Of a stretch of 12,979 nucleotides of DNA, positions 1 through 7,480 are shown in pieces. Position 1 is the first letter of the stretch. Each line of letters starts with the position of its first letter. The notes beneath the pieces are model-generated. The model was not told the origin of the DNA. It saw only the letters and a list, made by a program, of their open reading frames with translations, and did not search any database. The stretch covers positions 1-12,979 of the forward strand of contig JABXIP010000143.1 of the NCBI GenBank assembly GCA_013373005.1. The letters are read 5' to 3'. Position numbers and translations under genes: made by a program. This stretch comes from Cytophagia bacterium. Lineage in GTDB: Bacteria > Bacteroidota > Bacteroidia > Cytophagales > Cyclobacteriaceae.

Positions 1-3000
1 ACGCATGGAGCAATGGCGCTACTACGCAAGACTTGAATAACCTGACAGCCGGAAATTACTCCCTGACACTAACCGATGCTAATGGTTGCGTTGAAACTGC
101 CTCTTATACCATCTCCGAACCAAATGCCCTCACTATAAATTTGAGCCAAACAGACGTGAGTTGTTTTGGTGAAGATAATGGTGCCATTGATGCTACAGTT
201 TCAGGAGGAACAGCTCCATATACCTACAACTGGTCCAATGGAGAAAGCACGGAAGACATTAGCAATCTGGTAGCCGGAAACTACACACTGAATCTTGTAG
301 ATGCCAATGGATGTACCTCCTCGGCCTCCGTAACTATTACCGAACCGAGCGAGCTCACTCTTTCTTCAATTGTAACCGATGCAGGCTGTAATGGAGGAAC
401 CAACGGAGCTATTGATCTATCTGTTCTGGGAGGAACAGCTCCATACACTTACAGCTGGAGCAATGGAAGCACTTCTGAAGACTTAACCAGTCTTACTTTT
501 GGTGCTTACACAGTAACAGTAACCGATGCAAATGGCTGTAATACCGACCTTGTAGTAAACGTAAACGAAGATGCCAGCTTCTTTGTCAACCCGAATCTTA
601 CCAATGTTAGCTGTAATAATGGAAATGATGGTGCAGTCGATCTGGACGTTACTGGCGGTCTGGCTCCTTTCAATTTTTCATGGAGCAACGGTGCAACTAC
701 CGAAGACATAAATGGCCTAACTGCAGGGGTCTATACAGTGACCATAGTAGACGCCAACGGATGTACTTCCATCTCTCAGGTTGAAATTACTGAGCCTGAT
801 GAAATCAGCACACTTATTTCATCCACAGATATCCAGTGTAATGGTTCAACAGACGGTACTTTAACATTAGACCTTCAGGGAGGAACAGCTCCTTACGGAA
901 TCACCGTGAATGTGATTCCCGGAACAGGTATTCAAGCTACAGTTACAGACTCCAATGGTTGTAGTCCGGTAGTTTTCGGCATTGAGTCGACAGCCACCGG
1001 ATTCCCTGCCACCGCTACCGCCAGCATCTCAGGTAGCCAATTGGTGGTGGGCAACCTTGGGGCTGGAACTTACGACATCACAAGACCAGATCTGGGAGGA
1101 ACATTGATAGGTTCTGAAATCATCAATGAACCAGCTACTCTTTCTATTTCGGCTACCACAACCGATGTCAGCTGTAACGGAGGAAATGATGGTGCCATTG
1201 ACCTTAGCGTAACTGGCGGTATAGGGAACTATACGTATTCATGGTCTAATGGTAGAACCACAGCAGACCTTGGCTCTCTGGCAAGCGGAAGCTATACGGT
1301 TACAGTATCTGATGCCAATGGCTGTTCAACCACAGCTTCATTTACCATTAGTGAACCTCTTCCAATTTCTGTTTCAGCAGGTATACAAGATGTGCTTTGT
1401 TATGGTGGAAGTAATGGTAGAATCAATCTATCAGTTTCGGGCGGAACCGGAGGTTATACCTACAGCTGGTCCAATGGTTCCAATGCCAGTTTATTGAATA
1501 ATATCTCTGCGGGCAACTATACAGTGCTGGTTACCGATGCCAATGGTTGTACCGTTCAAGAAACCTTCGAAGTAAAACAGCCAACCCAAATTGTTCTCGA
1601 TGTAGATGTGGCTAACCTATCATGCTTCGGGGCTGGAGACGGTTCCATCAACTTGAGCGTATCAGGTGGAGGAGGCGGATATACCTTCCTTTGGTCTACC
1701 GGAGCAACTACGGAAGACATCAGTGGCCTATCTGCTGGTACCTATTCAGTTACGGTTTCAGATGCGAATGGCTGTTCAGCGCAAAGATCTATTTTGGTGA
1801 CAGAGCCTCCAGTGCTGAGCATGTCAGGTTCGGTAAATCAAATTGTTTGCTTCGGGTTGAACAATGGTGACATAGACATTACGGTAACTGGCGGAACCGC
1901 CCCTTATAGCTTTGCCTGGGACAATGGGGCCACTACCGAAGACATTGCCAATCTAGCTCCGGGAAGATATATAGTACGGGTAACTGACGCCAATGGCTGT
2001 ACTACCGGTCAGGCTTTTCAAATTACTCAGCCAACTGAAGTTATTGTTTCTGTTGCTCAACAAAACCTACTTTGTAATGGAGCAAGTACCGGTTCCATAA
2101 ACCTGACGATAACTGGTGGCGTGGGTTCATATCGGGTCGATTGGCAGGATGGAGCACAAGGACTTAGCAGATCGAACCTAAGAGCAGGGGTCTATGAAGC
2201 CACTGTATTTGATGGTAATGGCTGTGCCAAGCAGATAGCCGTTAACATCACCGAACCAAGCGCCATTGTCATAACTCCAACAGTAACAAATGTTGGCTGT
2301 AATGGAGATGCTACGGGAGCCATAAGTATTAGTGCCTCTGGTGGAACCGGACCATATACATACAGCTGGTCTAATGGTTCAACATCAACAAGCATAAGTC
2401 AATTGCCTGCTGGCTTTTATGATATTACCGTAACCGATGCCAACAACTGTACAACCATTTCTTCAATAGAAGTGGAAGAGCCAGCGACTCTGGTTGGCAA
2501 TGTGGTTCAAACCGATATTATTGATTGCGATAATAGAAGAGTCTCACAAAATATTGCGGCTGTAATTCAAGGTGGTACCGGCCCTTACAGCTACAGCTGG
2601 GGTGGCCAGCCTTTCTCTTCTGACTATGAGACCACAGCATTCCAGGATGGTAGCTATGACGTTATCGTGAGAGATGCCAATAATTGCGAAATACAAATCA
2701 ATTTCGATGTGACCTTGCCAGTTTTAGGGGAATCAGATCTATTGATAACAGGATTACAAGACCCTCAGGGAGAGTACACCTTCAACATTCCAATCCTTTT
2801 TGAGGTAGAAAAGACTGATAATATTACTTCATGGGAGTGGGATTTGGGAGATGGTACAACTTCAAACGAAGAATCCTTCGAACATACTTATTCAGCTGTT
2901 GGTCAATATTTAGTTCGACTAACAACTACTGATGACAACGGATGCACACTAGAACATGAGTTGAGCATTGTGGTAGACCTTGGTTTTGAAATAGTAATGC

Positions 3001-3263
3001 CAACGGCATTCACACCAAACTCAGATGGGTTAAACGACAAGCTCTATCCTGAATTTTATGGTATAACTGACCTAAAGCTGGTTATTTATAACAATTGGGG
3101 AGAAGTGGTGTTTGTCTCTGAAAAGATTGACAACGGAGGCTGGAATGGCATGGTAAATAATGAACAAGCTCCTGCAGGAGGCTATGCTTATAAGCTCTAT
3201 GCCACATCGGTTTCAGGAATTTCCATTGAAAGAGCAGGGGCGTTTTTATTAGTGAATAAGTAA
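1..3263 (+). CDS. SprB-repeat gliding/adhesin-like surface protein with PKD and T9SS type-B C-terminal domain (5' partial)
   Basis: C-terminal part of a very large secreted surface protein. The frame is open from base 3 (A-W-S-N-G-A-T-T) with no start codon, so the gene began left of the window. Seen: eleven SprB-type repeats, each running C-x-G...GG-x-x-P-Y-x-Y-x-W-S-N-G...AG-x-Y-T-V-x-V-x-D-A-N-G-C...EP, with repeat-initial Cys codons at 162, 387, 612, 837, 1173, 1398, 1623, 1848, 2073, 2298 and 2526. A PKD-like domain (W-E-W-D-L-G-D-G-T, then H-T-Y) lies at about 2800-2945. From 2997 comes a C-terminal module starting P-T-A-F-T-P-N-S-D-G-L-N-D, the signature of type-B type IX secretion (gliding-motility) sorting domains. 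Family knowledge: SprB of Flavobacterium is a mobile gliding adhesin exported by the T9SS, with type-B cargo needing a PorP/SprF partner, and such a gene follows directly. Inferred role: cell-surface adhesin for attachment or gliding. Whether it is the true SprB orthologue or one of several paralogues cannot be told from this fragment. Confidence 0.9.
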   Translation, partial: AWSNGATTQDLNNLTAGNYSLTLTDANGCVETASYTISEPNALTINLSQTDVSCFGEDNGAIDATVSGGTAPYTYNWSNGESTEDISNLVAGNYTLNLVDANGCTSSASVTITEPSELTLSSIVTDAGCNGGTNGAIDLSVLGGTAPYTYSWSNGSTSEDLTSLTFGAYTVTVTDANGCNTDLVVNVNEDASFFVNPNLTNVSCNNGNDGAVDLDVTGGLAPFNFSWSNGATTEDINGLTAGVYTVTIVDANGCTSISQVEITEPDEISTLISSTDIQCNGSTDGTLTLDLQGGTAPYGITVNVIPGTGIQATVTDSNGCSPVVFGIESTATGFPATATASISGSQLVVGNLGAGTYDITRPDLGGTLIGSEIINEPATLSISATTTDVSCNGGNDGAIDLSVTGGIGNYTYSWSNGRTTADLGSLASGSYTVTVSDANGCSTTASFTISEPLPISVSAGIQDVLCYGGSNGRINLSVSGGTGGYTYSWSNGSNASLLNNISAGNYTVLVTDANGCTVQETFEVKQPTQIVLDVDVANLSCFGAGDGSINLSVSGGGGGYTFLWSTGATTEDISGLSAGTYSVTVSDANGCSAQRSILVTEPPVLSMSGSVNQIVCFGLNNGDIDITVTGGTAPYSFAWDNGATTEDIANLAPGRYIVRVTDANGCTTGQAFQITQPTEVIVSVAQQNLLCNGASTGSINLTITGGVGSYRVDWQDGAQGLSRSNLRAGVYEATVFDGNGCAKQIAVNITEPSAIVITPTVTNVGCNGDATGAISISASGGTGPYTYSWSNGSTSTSISQLPAGFYDITVTDANNCTTISSIEVEEPATLVGNVVQTDIIDCDNRRVSQNIAAVIQGGTGPYSYSWGGQPFSSDYETTAFQDGSYDVIVRDANNCEIQINFDVTLPVLGESDLLITGLQDPQGEYTFNIPILFEVEKTDNITSWEWDLGDGTTSNEESFEHTYSAVGQYLVRLTTTDDNGCTLEHELSIVVDLGFEIVMPTAFTPNSDGLNDKLYPEFYGITDLKLVIYNNWGEVVFVSEKIDNGGWNGMVNNEQAPAGGYAYKLYATSVSGISIERAGAFLLVNK
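162..2729 (+). repeat. In-frame SprB-type tandem repeats, 225-bp period
   Basis: Eleven tandem protein repeats of about 75 residues, each bounded by a Cys in a C-[NFY]-G-type start and a second Cys in D-A-N-G-C (N-N-C in the last two). Eight of the ten intervals between starts are exactly 225 bp. The exceptions are repeat 4 (837-1172, 336 bp) and repeat 10 (2298-2525, 228 bp). Some DNA identity remains in phase: the 14-mer GGAGGAACAGCTCC occurs at 204, 429 and 879. Most copies differ enough at the base level to suggest an old array under protein-level constraint. The end at about 2729 is approximate, since repeat 11 runs into the PKD linker. Confidence 0.9.
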
Positions 3264-4294
3264 TGGAAAGAAAAAGTATCATCTACCTTTTCTTGTTGCT
3301 ATCCATACTGACAAAAGCTCAGGCTCAAGATGCGCAGCTAACCCAGTTTTATAATGCTCCATTATACATGAACCCAGCCTTTGCCGGCTCTATTGAATTA
3401 TCGCGGGTAGGCTTTAATCAAAGAATTCAATGGCCAACCTTGGCTCAAACTGTAGAAACCAGCTCGGCATATTACGACAATCACTTTGCCAATACCCCAC
3501 ATGGAATAGGCATCATTGCCACGCGCACCAGAGAATCGGTGGCTAAGCTAAGGTATACCTACATCGCTGGTCAATACTCTTCCAGGCTCGAACTAAACGA
3601 CTCCTGGGTATTTCAACTAGGTGTTGAGGGAAGGTGGTTTCAGAAAGATGCAGACTTTGAAGAGCTTCTTTTTTCGGATCAGATTGATTTAGCAAATGGG
3701 ATTATTGCCAGCACCTCGGCAGATTTCATTCAAGGTCAATATCAAAAGAGCGGCTTCGACATGGGGCTAGGCGGTGTTTTATTCTCGGGCTCAACCTGGA
3801 TAGGCATGTCGATTTTCCACCTTTTGGAACCAGACGACTCGTTTGGTGGAGGCGAATCTAAAATACCGCGCTTTTTCACAGTGCATGCTGGTCAGAAATT
3901 CTATCTCAAAAAGGGTAGAAGAAGAAATACCCTCAGCTATAGTTTTCAGGAGAGAAGTGTTTCATTGGCCGCTAACTACAAGTCCCAGGGACCTTTTTCA
4001 CAGCTAGACGTGGGTGTGCAAACCTATTTGGAGCCGTTTTATGGTGGGGTATGGTACCGAGGGATTCCTATTCAATCTGTCGGTTCCATCAATAAAAGTG
4101 AATCAGTCATTATTCTGGCCGGAGTTCAATTGAGAGAAGGCGTAAATATTGGCTACAGCTACGACATTACCGTTTCTGACCTGAGAGGAGCCTCTGGTGG
4201 CTCTCACGAAATTTCTATCAGCCTGCTATTTGGAGATATTCGAAGACTCCGAAAACACGTGAAGCTACCTTGCTTCTACGTGCCATATGGATAA
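3263..4294 (+). CDS. PorP/SprF family type IX secretion system outer-membrane protein
   Basis: 343 residues, about the usual length of the PorP/SprF family. The N terminus is a signal peptide: a charged start, a hydrophobic core at residues 6-16, and an A-Q-A cleavage site at 19-21. It is followed by the family's hallmark, Q-D-A-Q-L-T-Q-F-Y-N-A-P-L-Y-M-N-P-A-F-A-G-S. The rest alternates aromatic and glycine-rich stretches typical of an outer-membrane beta-barrel. Family knowledge: SprF is needed for secretion of SprB, and these proteins associate with type-B sorting domains and the PorK/L/M/N machinery. The ATG overlaps the adhesin's stop codon by one base (TAATG), so the pair is probably cotranscribed and translationally coupled. 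Inferred: dedicated export or attachment partner of the upstream adhesin. It may be one of several paralogues in the genome, so the symbol is left blank. Confidence 0.92.
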   Translation: MERKSIIYLFLLLSILTKAQAQDAQLTQFYNAPLYMNPAFAGSIELSRVGFNQRIQWPTLAQTVETSSAYYDNHFANTPHGIGIIATRTRESVAKLRYTYIAGQYSSRLELNDSWVFQLGVEGRWFQKDADFEELLFSDQIDLANGIIASTSADFIQGQYQKSGFDMGLGGVLFSGSTWIGMSIFHLLEPDDSFGGGESKIPRFFTVHAGQKFYLKKGRRRNTLSYSFQERSVSLAANYKSQGPFSQLDVGVQTYLEPFYGGVWYRGIPIQSVGSINKSESVIILAGVQLREGVNIGYSYDITVSDLRGASGGSHEISISLLFGDIRRLRKHVKLPCFYVPYG

Positions 4295-4317
4295 AAAAAG
4301 GCCGCTTTCGCGACCTT
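4293..4317 (-). terminator. Intrinsic terminator between convergent genes (bidirectional)
   Basis: The hairpin at 4298-4317 has arms AAGG-C-CGC and GCG-A-CCTT around a TTTC loop, next to a run of seven A (4293-4299). Read on the minus strand, this is a stem followed by seven U, and the C/A mismatch becomes a U-G wobble, so it works best for the minus-strand permease ending at 4328. It may also stop plus-strand transcription from the sprF-like gene, which ends at 4294. Confidence 0.8.
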
Positions 4318-4327
4318 CTAATTTCTT

Positions 4328-6973
4328 CTACTCATATCTGAGATTATCTACCGGATTTCTTCGGGCGGCCTTCAATGATTGATACCCCACCGTTATCCAA
4401 GAAATGATCAATACGCCAAGAGTTCCCAGAATAAAAATAAGTGGATTAAGGCCTACTCTAAATGGGTATTCGCTTAACCAGCCCTCCATATACCACCAGG
4501 CGAATGGAATAGCCAAAACAGCCGAGATGAGAATAAGCTTAGTGAAGTTATTGAACAGCAAATTCAATAAGGTAAAGGTTGAAGCGCCCAGTACCTTTCT
4601 GATCCCTATCTCCTTCTTGCGTTGCTCAGTAACAAAGGCAGCCAGGCCGAAAAGTCCTAAACAAGCAATGGTGATGGCCAAAATGGCGAAGACCGTGAAA
4701 ATGGTTTTTACTCTATTCTGCTCGCCAAACTGGTTTTGGAAGAGCTGATCCAGAAAGGAATATTCAAAAGGTAAACCGGAGGCAAACTGATCCCAGGTTG
4801 TTTCTGCCAATTCCACTATTTCGGAAGCCGACTCTGGATTGAACCTGATGCTTACCGAACCTCTGCTATTACCTAAGAACAAAGCATGTGGTCCTATGGC
4901 GGTTGTCATATTTCTGAAGTGGAAATCCTTCATTACTCCAATAATGGTAAAGGTCTGCCCCCGATTATCGACCACTCCTTCGAGTGTCTTTATCTTCTTA
5001 CCAATTGGGTTTTCAGTATAACCAAACCTTCTGAGTGCCGTCTCATTGACAATTACAGCAGCCGTGTCTGTGGCGCGGTTCTTATCGAAGAATCGACCAT
5101 CCAAAATCTGAATGTCATACACCTCCGCATAGTCTTCATCTACATACCAATTTTGGGTAGAAACTGACTCATCTGGTGAGGTAGCATCTTCTGGCAAAAA
5201 TGGAAAGTCATTTAGTGCATCAGTTGCCGGAATATATCCACTGATACTTACGCCTTGCACCAAAGAGCTTCTTTCCAGCTCAGTTTTAAAAGCATCCAAT
5301 TGTTCTCCCAACAGCTGGGTTTCGTTAACCACCAAAATCTGATCTTTATTAAAACCTAAATCCTTATGCTGAAGGTAGTCTAGCTGGCTATAAACCAGAA
5401 TAGATCCTATGATCAGAAAAATTGAGGTACTGAACTGAACAATAACCAGCAGATTTCTCAACCATTTTGAAGCCTTTCCTTTGGTGGCATCTCCTTTTAA
5501 AACCTTAACGGGTGAGAAAGATGAAAGCACAAAGGCAGGGTAAATTCCTGCGAGGAAACCGACAATAACAGTGGCCAATAGAAGGAATGGCCATAAACCT
5601 GCGGCTGAGAAAATCGGATTTTCCAGCGACTTATCCGTAAGTTGATTGAAGCCCGGAAGCAAAGCATAAACAAGAGCTACTGCCATGAGCATAGCAATAA
5701 AAGAGTTCAAAACTGCCTCGGTCAAAAACTGACCTATTAACTGCTTCCTCAATGAACCAAGAACCTTTCTCACCCCTACTTCCTTCGCACGAATCGTGGC
5801 TCTGGCCGTAGCCATATTCATAAAGTTGATGCAAGCAATGAGCAGAATAAAGGCTCCGATGATGCTGAACATAAACACATACTCAATAGTACCTGTTTCA
5901 TTCAATTCAAAATCGAGATTCGACCTCAAGTGTATTTGGTTGATGGGCTGAAGAAAATACCGAACGTCTAGAGCTCCTGCTTCAATTCCCTCAACCATAT
6001 CCGCACCCATAAACTGCTGAATTTGCTCGCCCATATGCTTAATGAGAAATTCAGGCATCTTCTCTTCAAAAGAAGCCTGCTGTTCGGGGGTCTGAAGTTC
6101 TACATAGGTCACAAAGTTGTTGCTCAGCCAGAAGTTCCGTCTGGCCTCGTCCAGGTTGAGCATGGAAATGAACATGTCATAATCAAAGTGAGTGTTATTA
6201 GGAATGTCTTCAATCACCCCTGTGACAATCATGTCGTCTCTATTATCTACCCTAATCACCTGGCCTATCGGATCATTCTCACCAAAAAACTTCTTAGCTG
6301 TGCTTTGTTCCAATACCACAGTATTGGGCTCATCTAGTAAGTGATCTTTATCGCCTTGAAGTACCGAGAATTTGAAAATATTGAACCACTCCTGGTCGGC
6401 CCAGGTAATTCCACTTTGTTGATAAAACTTATCTCCAATCTGAATATTCATTGAAGAATTGCCTCGGGTTCTTCCCGCTTCAATTACCTCCGGAAACTCC
6501 TCTTTCACCGTCTTGGCCATAGGGTCTGGAGCGGTGGGTAAGTTGAATTCATTGTTAGCAAACTTTAGATAGTTAGCAACCCTGAAAATCTTCTCTGAGT
6601 TTTGAAAGTGCTTGTCGTAACTCAGCTCGTCTTTCACATAAATGGCAATGAATACGCAAGCTGCCATACTTACCGCTAAACCGACCAGGTTCAGCATAGA
6701 GTAAAATTTGTGGCGCATCATGCTACGATAAGCCACTTTGATGTTGTTTTTGACCATTGTTGTATAGATTAAATTTTGAGTAAACCAATTGTCTTTTAAA
6801 AGCGAGACTCTGAATAGGAGAAGCACATCTAAGAGAAATTTCCGATTGGCAAATCGCTCTCCCTTTTCCTCAGCATTGACCTCATAGTATTCCTCTAGAT
6901 CACCCAAAATGTCTTCTTGAAAATCGGGGTGACAGTAGAATTTAAATATGCTTTCTCCGAGCCGTTTTAGCAT
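4328..6973 (-). CDS. FtsX/MacB-type ABC transporter permease with N-terminal permease prefix domain
   Basis: 881 residues. Order of parts: a cytoplasmic prefix at residues 1-70 (with D-I-L-G-D-L-E-E-Y-Y); a first helix at about 91-113 after the usual R-S-M-M-R-H-K lead-in; a MacB-like extracytoplasmic domain at about 120-360; three helices at about 365-388, 415-440 and 460-485; then a second half with one helix at 506-528, another extracytoplasmic domain, and three helices at about 756-782, 805-830 and 842-866. The two halves carry the matching motifs K-E-V-G-V-R-K-V-L-G (397-406) and K-E-I-G-I-R-K-V-L-G (787-796), the likely contact with an ATPase. It ends N-P-V-D-N-L-R-Y-E. The ATG overlaps the end of the PadR gene by 7 bp. 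Family knowledge: such duplicated 'orphan' permeases sit beside PadR regulators in Bacteroidota and Acidobacteria. Substrate unknown; by family it may drive export, lipoprotein handling or envelope-stress defence. No ATPase gene is present here. Confidence 0.9.
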   Translation of the reverse strand: MLKRLGESIFKFYCHPDFQEDILGDLEEYYEVNAEEKGERFANRKFLLDVLLLFRVSLLKDNWFTQNLIYTTMVKNNIKVAYRSMMRHKFYSMLNLVGLAVSMAACVFIAIYVKDELSYDKHFQNSEKIFRVANYLKFANNEFNLPTAPDPMAKTVKEEFPEVIEAGRTRGNSSMNIQIGDKFYQQSGITWADQEWFNIFKFSVLQGDKDHLLDEPNTVVLEQSTAKKFFGENDPIGQVIRVDNRDDMIVTGVIEDIPNNTHFDYDMFISMLNLDEARRNFWLSNNFVTYVELQTPEQQASFEEKMPEFLIKHMGEQIQQFMGADMVEGIEAGALDVRYFLQPINQIHLRSNLDFELNETGTIEYVFMFSIIGAFILLIACINFMNMATARATIRAKEVGVRKVLGSLRKQLIGQFLTEAVLNSFIAMLMAVALVYALLPGFNQLTDKSLENPIFSAAGLWPFLLLATVIVGFLAGIYPAFVLSSFSPVKVLKGDATKGKASKWLRNLLVIVQFSTSIFLIIGSILVYSQLDYLQHKDLGFNKDQILVVNETQLLGEQLDAFKTELERSSLVQGVSISGYIPATDALNDFPFLPEDATSPDESVSTQNWYVDEDYAEVYDIQILDGRFFDKNRATDTAAVIVNETALRRFGYTENPIGKKIKTLEGVVDNRGQTFTIIGVMKDFHFRNMTTAIGPHALFLGNSRGSVSIRFNPESASEIVELAETTWDQFASGLPFEYSFLDQLFQNQFGEQNRVKTIFTVFAILAITIACLGLFGLAAFVTEQRKKEIGIRKVLGASTFTLLNLLFNNFTKLILISAVLAIPFAWWYMEGWLSEYPFRVGLNPLIFILGTLGVLIISWITVGYQSLKAARRNPVDNLRYE

Positions 6974-7305
6974 AACTGAAACTGTAGTGCTACATCTCGT
7001 ATTTCGTTGTATAGTTCCATGCGGGTTTGCATGTTATAGTCGAGCGCCTTTTTGCCGAATGCGGTTATTTTGAAATATCGCTTGCGTTTTCCTCCACGAG
7101 CTTTGGTGGTTTCTCCCAGCTCAGAAACAATAAAGCCTTTTTCTTCCATTCGCCTTAAAGCCGATTGCAAAGCTCCAATTGATACCTTTCTCTTTAGCCG
7201 CTTTTCGATCTCCTCTTTGATGGAAACGCCATAAGCATCGTCATATAAAACACCTACTGTGAGCAGTACAAATTCTTCGAATTCTCCGAGTTGATATTTC
7301 TTCAT
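6967..7305 (-). CDS. PadR family transcriptional regulator (module 1)
   Basis: 112 residues, all essentially a PadR winged helix-turn-helix. Seen: L-G-E-F-E-E-F-V-L-L-T-V-G at 6-18 (helix 1), Y-G-V-S-I-K-E-E-I at 25-33, a recognition helix at about 43-56 (I-G-A-L-Q-S-A-L-R-R-M-E-E-K-G), and a basic wing, G-G-K-R-K-R-Y-F-K-I-T, at 71-81. The C-terminal helix is short (about 82-110), as in the small PadR subfamily, where it forms the dimer interface. Its stop codon lies inside the start of the permease gene (7-bp overlap), which suggests one transcript and coupled translation. Family knowledge: PadR proteins are usually repressors released by a small ligand or stress signal. The upstream spacer holds two copies of a 13-bp motif that may be its operator. 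Inferred: autorepressor controlling itself and the permease. Confidence 0.92.
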   Translation of the reverse strand: MKKYQLGEFEEFVLLTVGVLYDDAYGVSIKEEIEKRLKRKVSIGALQSALRRMEEKGFIVSELGETTKARGGKRKRYFKITAFGKKALDYNMQTRMELYNEIRDVALQFQLC

Positions 7306-7318
7306 AACATAGAATTAA

Positions 7319-7373
7319 TTCCTAAATGTAGTTTTTAAATACGGTGAGATAAATAAAAAGTTCCTAAATGTAG
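7319..7373 (-). promoter_or_regulatory. Candidate PadR operator: direct repeat of CTACAnnTAnGAA upstream of PadR module 1
   Basis: Two identical 17-base units (plus strand TTCCTAAATGTAGTTTT) at 7319-7335 and 7361-7377, 42 bp apart, about four helical turns. Each contains the minus-strand 13-mer CTACATTTAGGAA, which fits the CTACAnnTAnGAA motif also found upstream of the other PadR gene. The proximal copy sits 14 bp upstream of the ATG. Each unit also contains TACATTTA, one base off the Bacteroidota -7 consensus TAnnTTTG, so the units may overlap promoters. The operator role is inferred from position and from the shared motif. Confidence 0.55.
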
Positions 7374-7387
7374 TTTTAATGATTAGA

Positions 7388-7420
7388 AATCAAGGCCTCA
7401 CTCCAAGTGAGACCTTGATT
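7388..7420 (-). terminator. Hairpin, second of a tandem pair behind permease 2
   Basis: A stem-loop with an eight-base outer stem, AATCAAGG/CCTTGATT, one C/A mismatch, a six-base inner stem, CTCACT/AGTGAG, and loop CCA. In minus-strand RNA the mismatch becomes a U-G pair. The following U run is weak (GATTTCTAA), so this may be a backup terminator or an RNA-end-stabilising hairpin rather than the main stop. It lies just upstream of the PadR operator repeats. Confidence 0.55.
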
Positions 7421-7444
7421 GAAGCTTTTGTGGTTTTTCAAAAA

Positions 7445-7475
7445 TTCAAGGCTCCACACAAAGTGAAGCCTTGAA
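7445..7475 (-). terminator. Intrinsic terminator of permease 2
   Basis: The stem TTCAAGGCT/AGCCTTGAA, one C/A mismatch and a short inner stem CAC/GTG around ACAAA lie 5 bp past the permease 2 stop codon. On the minus strand the stem is followed by a U run (AATTTTTGAAAAA). The mismatch becomes a U-G wobble in minus-strand RNA. It separates module 2 from module 1, which suggests each PadR-permease pair is its own transcription unit. Confidence 0.7.
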
Positions 7476-7480
7476 TGGAA

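Noticed and set aside
33..33. TTG at 33 as the start of the adhesin gene
   Set aside because: The frame is open upstream to base 3 and encodes A-W-S-N-G-A-T-T, the expected part of another SprB repeat, so the gene simply enters from outside the window.
506..2395. Opposite-strand and alternate-frame open frames inside the adhesin gene
   Set aside because: They lie antisense or out of frame over the repeat array, recur with its period and encode no recognisable domain, so they are shadows of the repeats.
162..2729. Regularly spaced repeats as a CRISPR array
   Set aside because: The period is 225 bp, in frame, and encodes conserved protein repeats; there are no short identical repeats with unique spacers and no cas genes.
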